Below are positions 38,711 through 40,326 of a stretch of 40,326 bases of DNA, one piece after another. Source of the stretch: a virus; IMG/VR virus record IMGVR_UViG_3300037076_000474, positions 1 to 40,326 of that record, one strand, 5' to 3'. The position numbers and the translations under genes are program-made. Below the pieces are notes generated by a model. The model saw only the letters and a program-made list of their open reading frames with translations. It made no database searches and was not told the DNA's origin. The stretch's first letter is position 1. Every line of letters begins with the position of its first letter.

Positions 38711-38985
38711 GGCCGCCACGCCTCGTCAAAGTCGGGGTGCTCGGCGTACGGGAGGGCGAGTAGCCGAATCACGTCGTCATTCAGTGCGAAGTCGGCAGCC
38801 TCGTGGGCGGCGATGATCCGCCGCTTGGCTGCGCACTCGGCGAGGACGCGGGCAGGATCGTGGCGGGCGACGTACAGCGAGGAGCCAGGGCCGTACAGGG
38901 CCAGCGAGTCGCGCGCCACCGCCTCGTCCTCGGCGATGCGGGCCAGCAGGAAGTCGATCAGGGTCATCGTCGCCACGTCGGTCAT
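38707..38985 (-). CDS. DUF6221-like protein
   Basis: 92 residues from ATG 38985 after GAAGGAAGAGGAAG. Helical: MTLIDFLLARIAEDEAVARD and then ARVLAECAAKRRIIAAHEAA, with an acidic, Pro-containing end that reads LALPYAEHPDFDEAWRP. This pattern is the DUF6221 family, common in actinobacterial genomes and prophages, role unknown. Sits downstream of the integrase. Confidence 0.8.
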   Translation of the reverse strand: MTDVATMTLIDFLLARIAEDEAVARDSLALYGPGSSLYVARHDPARVLAECAAKRRIIAAHEAADFALNDDVIRLLALPYAEHPDFDEAWRP

Positions 38986-39016
38986 CTTCCTCTTCCTTCA
39001 CCTGTCGGAACAGTCA

Positions 39017-39802
39017 TCATGCCGCGAACCTCAGCGCGGTCCGCATCGACGCCGACCCCGTGTCGAGGTACACCTGCGTCGTCATCAGCGACGCGTGACC
39101 GAGCAGCAACTGGACGGCGCGCAGGTCATGCTCACCCTCGTAGGCGCGGGTCGCGAACCGCCGGCGCAGGCTATGAGGGCTCCAGCCGTCCGGGAGCGCG
39201 GCGGAGATGAGCACGCCGACCCGGCAAGGCGTCAGGTGCCCGTTACGGCCCGGGAACAGCCATCCACGGGGCGCGGCCGCGATCCGGGCGGCAATGCCCG
39301 GGTGGAGCGGGATCGTGCGCTCACGCGAGCCCTTGCCGTGAACCACGAGCAGCCAGCCTTCCTGGTCGCTGCGTAGGTCGCGTGTGTGGACAGCGGCGAT
39401 CTCGCAGCGCCGCAGACCCTGACGGGCGCCGAGGTCGATCATGAGCTGCGTTCGCGCGTCGCAGACGGCCGCCAGGATGGCCGCGTCTGGTGCAGCGGGC
39501 AGGTTCACATGGGCGAAGTGGATCGGGGGCAGGGCTTCGGCGGGGGAGTGGCGGATCACGCGCGTCGCGACCAGGTGCCGGTAGAAGTCACGAAACGTGG
39601 CCCTGATGGAGTAGCGCGTCGACGGTCCCCACTCGCCCGAGTTGAGGTACGTGACGAGGTCGGCGGTCGTCGCGGCGCGGATCTTGCCCGGGTGCTGCTC
39701 GGCGAAGCGCCGCAGCTGCCATGTGCGCAGGTAGATCGTCGAGCGAGGACGACCCATATTTCGGAGATGGTCGGCGTAGGTGCCGATGTCAGGGGAGGTC
39801 AT
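39017..39802 (-). CDS. int: Tyrosine integrase
   Basis: 261 residues from ATG 39802; another ATG at 39868 overlaps the lipoprotein stop (ATGA) and would add 22 residues. N-terminal SAM-like core-binding domain (GTYADHLRNMGRPRSTIYLR). Catalytic residues: Arg131 (GLRRCEIA), Lys157 (VHGKGSRER), His210 and Arg213 (SPHSLRRRFA), His236 (LGHASLMTT) and nucleophile Tyr245 (QVYLDTG). All six are present, so the enzyme should be active. Lacks a long arm-binding N terminus, so it may act as a simple integrase/XerD-type recombinase. The attachment site was not identified; it would be expected near this gene. Confidence 0.95.
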   Translation of the reverse strand: MTSPDIGTYADHLRNMGRPRSTIYLRTWQLRRFAEQHPGKIRAATTADLVTYLNSGEWGPSTRYSIRATFRDFYRHLVATRVIRHSPAEALPPIHFAHVNLPAAPDAAILAAVCDARTQLMIDLGARQGLRRCEIAAVHTRDLRSDQEGWLLVVHGKGSRERTIPLHPGIAARIAAAPRGWLFPGRNGHLTPCRVGVLISAALPDGWSPHSLRRRFATRAYEGEHDLRAVQLLLGHASLMTTQVYLDTGSASMRTALRFAA

Positions 39803-39864
39803 GGACTGCGATCCTCGTACGAGCGTGAGGGTCCGGGGCCCAGATAAGAGGACGCTCATGCCCG

Positions 39865-40326
39865 TCATTGAAGGATGATGCCGCCCATCGTCTCTTGTAC
39901 GATCTTGGCGTCGTCCTTGTGCATGCGGATGAACCAGTTGTCGCCGACGAGCAGTCCGACCGGCTGGCCAGACGCCCGAATCGCCGACAGTGACAAGGTG
40001 ATGGCCGACATCATCACTTTCCGGTCGGGGTCCGTGGCGGGCGAGAAGGACACGAGTACCAGGCTGTCGCACGTCCCGGCAATGTCGGCGATGATCGTCC
40101 AGTTGTCGCACGGCATCCCTGCGGCTATGAGCTCGACCCTCACCGCGTCCAGGCTGGCGAGCGTCGTGGACTTCGGTGTCGCCGATGCGGTCGCCGTGAC
40201 AGTCGTGGTGGCCGTAACCGTCACAGTGGGAGCTGGCTTCGGCTGGAGTGCCGCGCAGCCAGTGAGCGCGAGCAGTGAGGCAACTAGGGCCAGGGTCAAG
40301 GGGCGGGTCGTTTTCATGGCGCTCAT
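39865..40326 (-). CDS. Lipoprotein, candidate surface-changing gene of the lysogen
   Basis: Visible 153 residues; an ATG lies exactly at the window edge, so the true start may be there, at the downstream ATG 40317, or beyond the edge. Signal peptide (KTTRPLTLALVASLLA) and lipobox LTGC with Cys24 are clear. A Thr/Val/Ala linker (about 33-55) leads to a soluble domain of about 95 residues (LDAVRVELIAAGMPCDNW, VSFSPATDPDRKVMMSAIT, and IRASGQPVGLLVGDNWFIRM). Small surface lipoproteins next to integrases sometimes block superinfection by other phages; here that is inference. Confidence 0.85.
   Translation of the reverse strand: MSAMKTTRPLTLALVASLLALTGCAALQPKPAPTVTVTATTTVTATASATPKSTTLASLDAVRVELIAAGMPCDNWTIIADIAGTCDSLVLVSFSPATDPDRKVMMSAITLSLSAIRASGQPVGLLVGDNWFIRMHKDDAKIVQETMGGIILQ

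Noticed and set aside
38986-39016. Short gap between integrase and DUF6221-like gene as an attachment site
   Set aside because: Only about 30 bases, explained by a purine-rich ribosome site (GAAGGAAGAGGAAG); no tRNA-like sequence is visible.

Overview
The window is most of the genome of a temperate, long-tailed (siphovirus-like) bacteriophage of a GC-rich actinobacterium. The evidence is strong GC bias in third codon positions, frequent GTG starts, genes chained by ATGA/GTGA overlaps, and a canonical head-to-tail order (small terminase, large terminase, portal, protease/scaffold, decoration, capsid, connectors, major tail protein, frameshifted chaperones, tape measure, tail tip, lysis). A minus-strand tyrosine integrase shows temperate ancestry. 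Bacterial species cannot be told from sequence alone. No tRNA, CRISPR array or insertion sequence was seen.

Layout. (1) 1-3514, plus strand: the 3' end of a tandem-repeat surface-type protein, then a tightly overlapping train of a dozen small genes, several with one membrane helix or Cys-rich putative zinc motifs. (2) 3530-9445: a recombination module (SbcC/Rad50-like ATPase, RecE-like PD-(D/E)XK exonuclease, RecT annealase, RusA-like resolvase) interspersed with small unknowns. (3) 9457-15394: a ParB-like protein, a predicted DNA-binding protein, an HNH nuclease, a replisome-organiser-like protein that looks broken or frameshifted beside iteron-like repeats, a zinc/MerR-type HTH protein, and a second small HNH-like protein. 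(4) 15395-15913: the only large gene-free stretch, packed with palindromes and two families of repeated motifs; the best candidate for the packaging (cos/pac) site. (5) 15914-24748: packaging and head genes through the major tail protein, closed by a strong hairpin. (6) 24846-38096: tail chaperones with a -1 frameshift, tape measure, tail tip, CHAP endolysin, holin, a papain-like protein, small proteins, and a long repetitive tail fibre with an adaptor, closed by a 15-bp terminator. (7) 38176-40326, minus strand: five genes reading leftward (lipoprotein, integrase, DUF6221-like, two small proteins).

How the parts work together. Early rightward genes would recombine and replicate the genome. 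The gene-free block would be recognised by the terminase with help from the adjacent HNH-like protein. The late operon builds head and tail and then lyses the host. The leftward block handles integration and perhaps host-surface alteration. No repressor, Cro or excisionase was recognised; they would be expected beyond the two window edges. The structural genes run uninterrupted into the integrase while the likely packaging site is internal. This suggests a circular or concatemeric phage map opened at the tandem-repeat array, not an integrated prophage (inference).

Three expression features stand out: an in-frame internal start that should give a separate scaffold from the protease gene, a similar internal start that should give a free C-terminal domain from the endolysin gene, and a CCCTTTC slippery heptamer in the tail-chaperone gene. 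The least explained items are the repeat-dense block at 15.4-15.9 kb, the iteron-like palindromes at 13.56-13.61 kb, and the two repetitive surface-type proteins.
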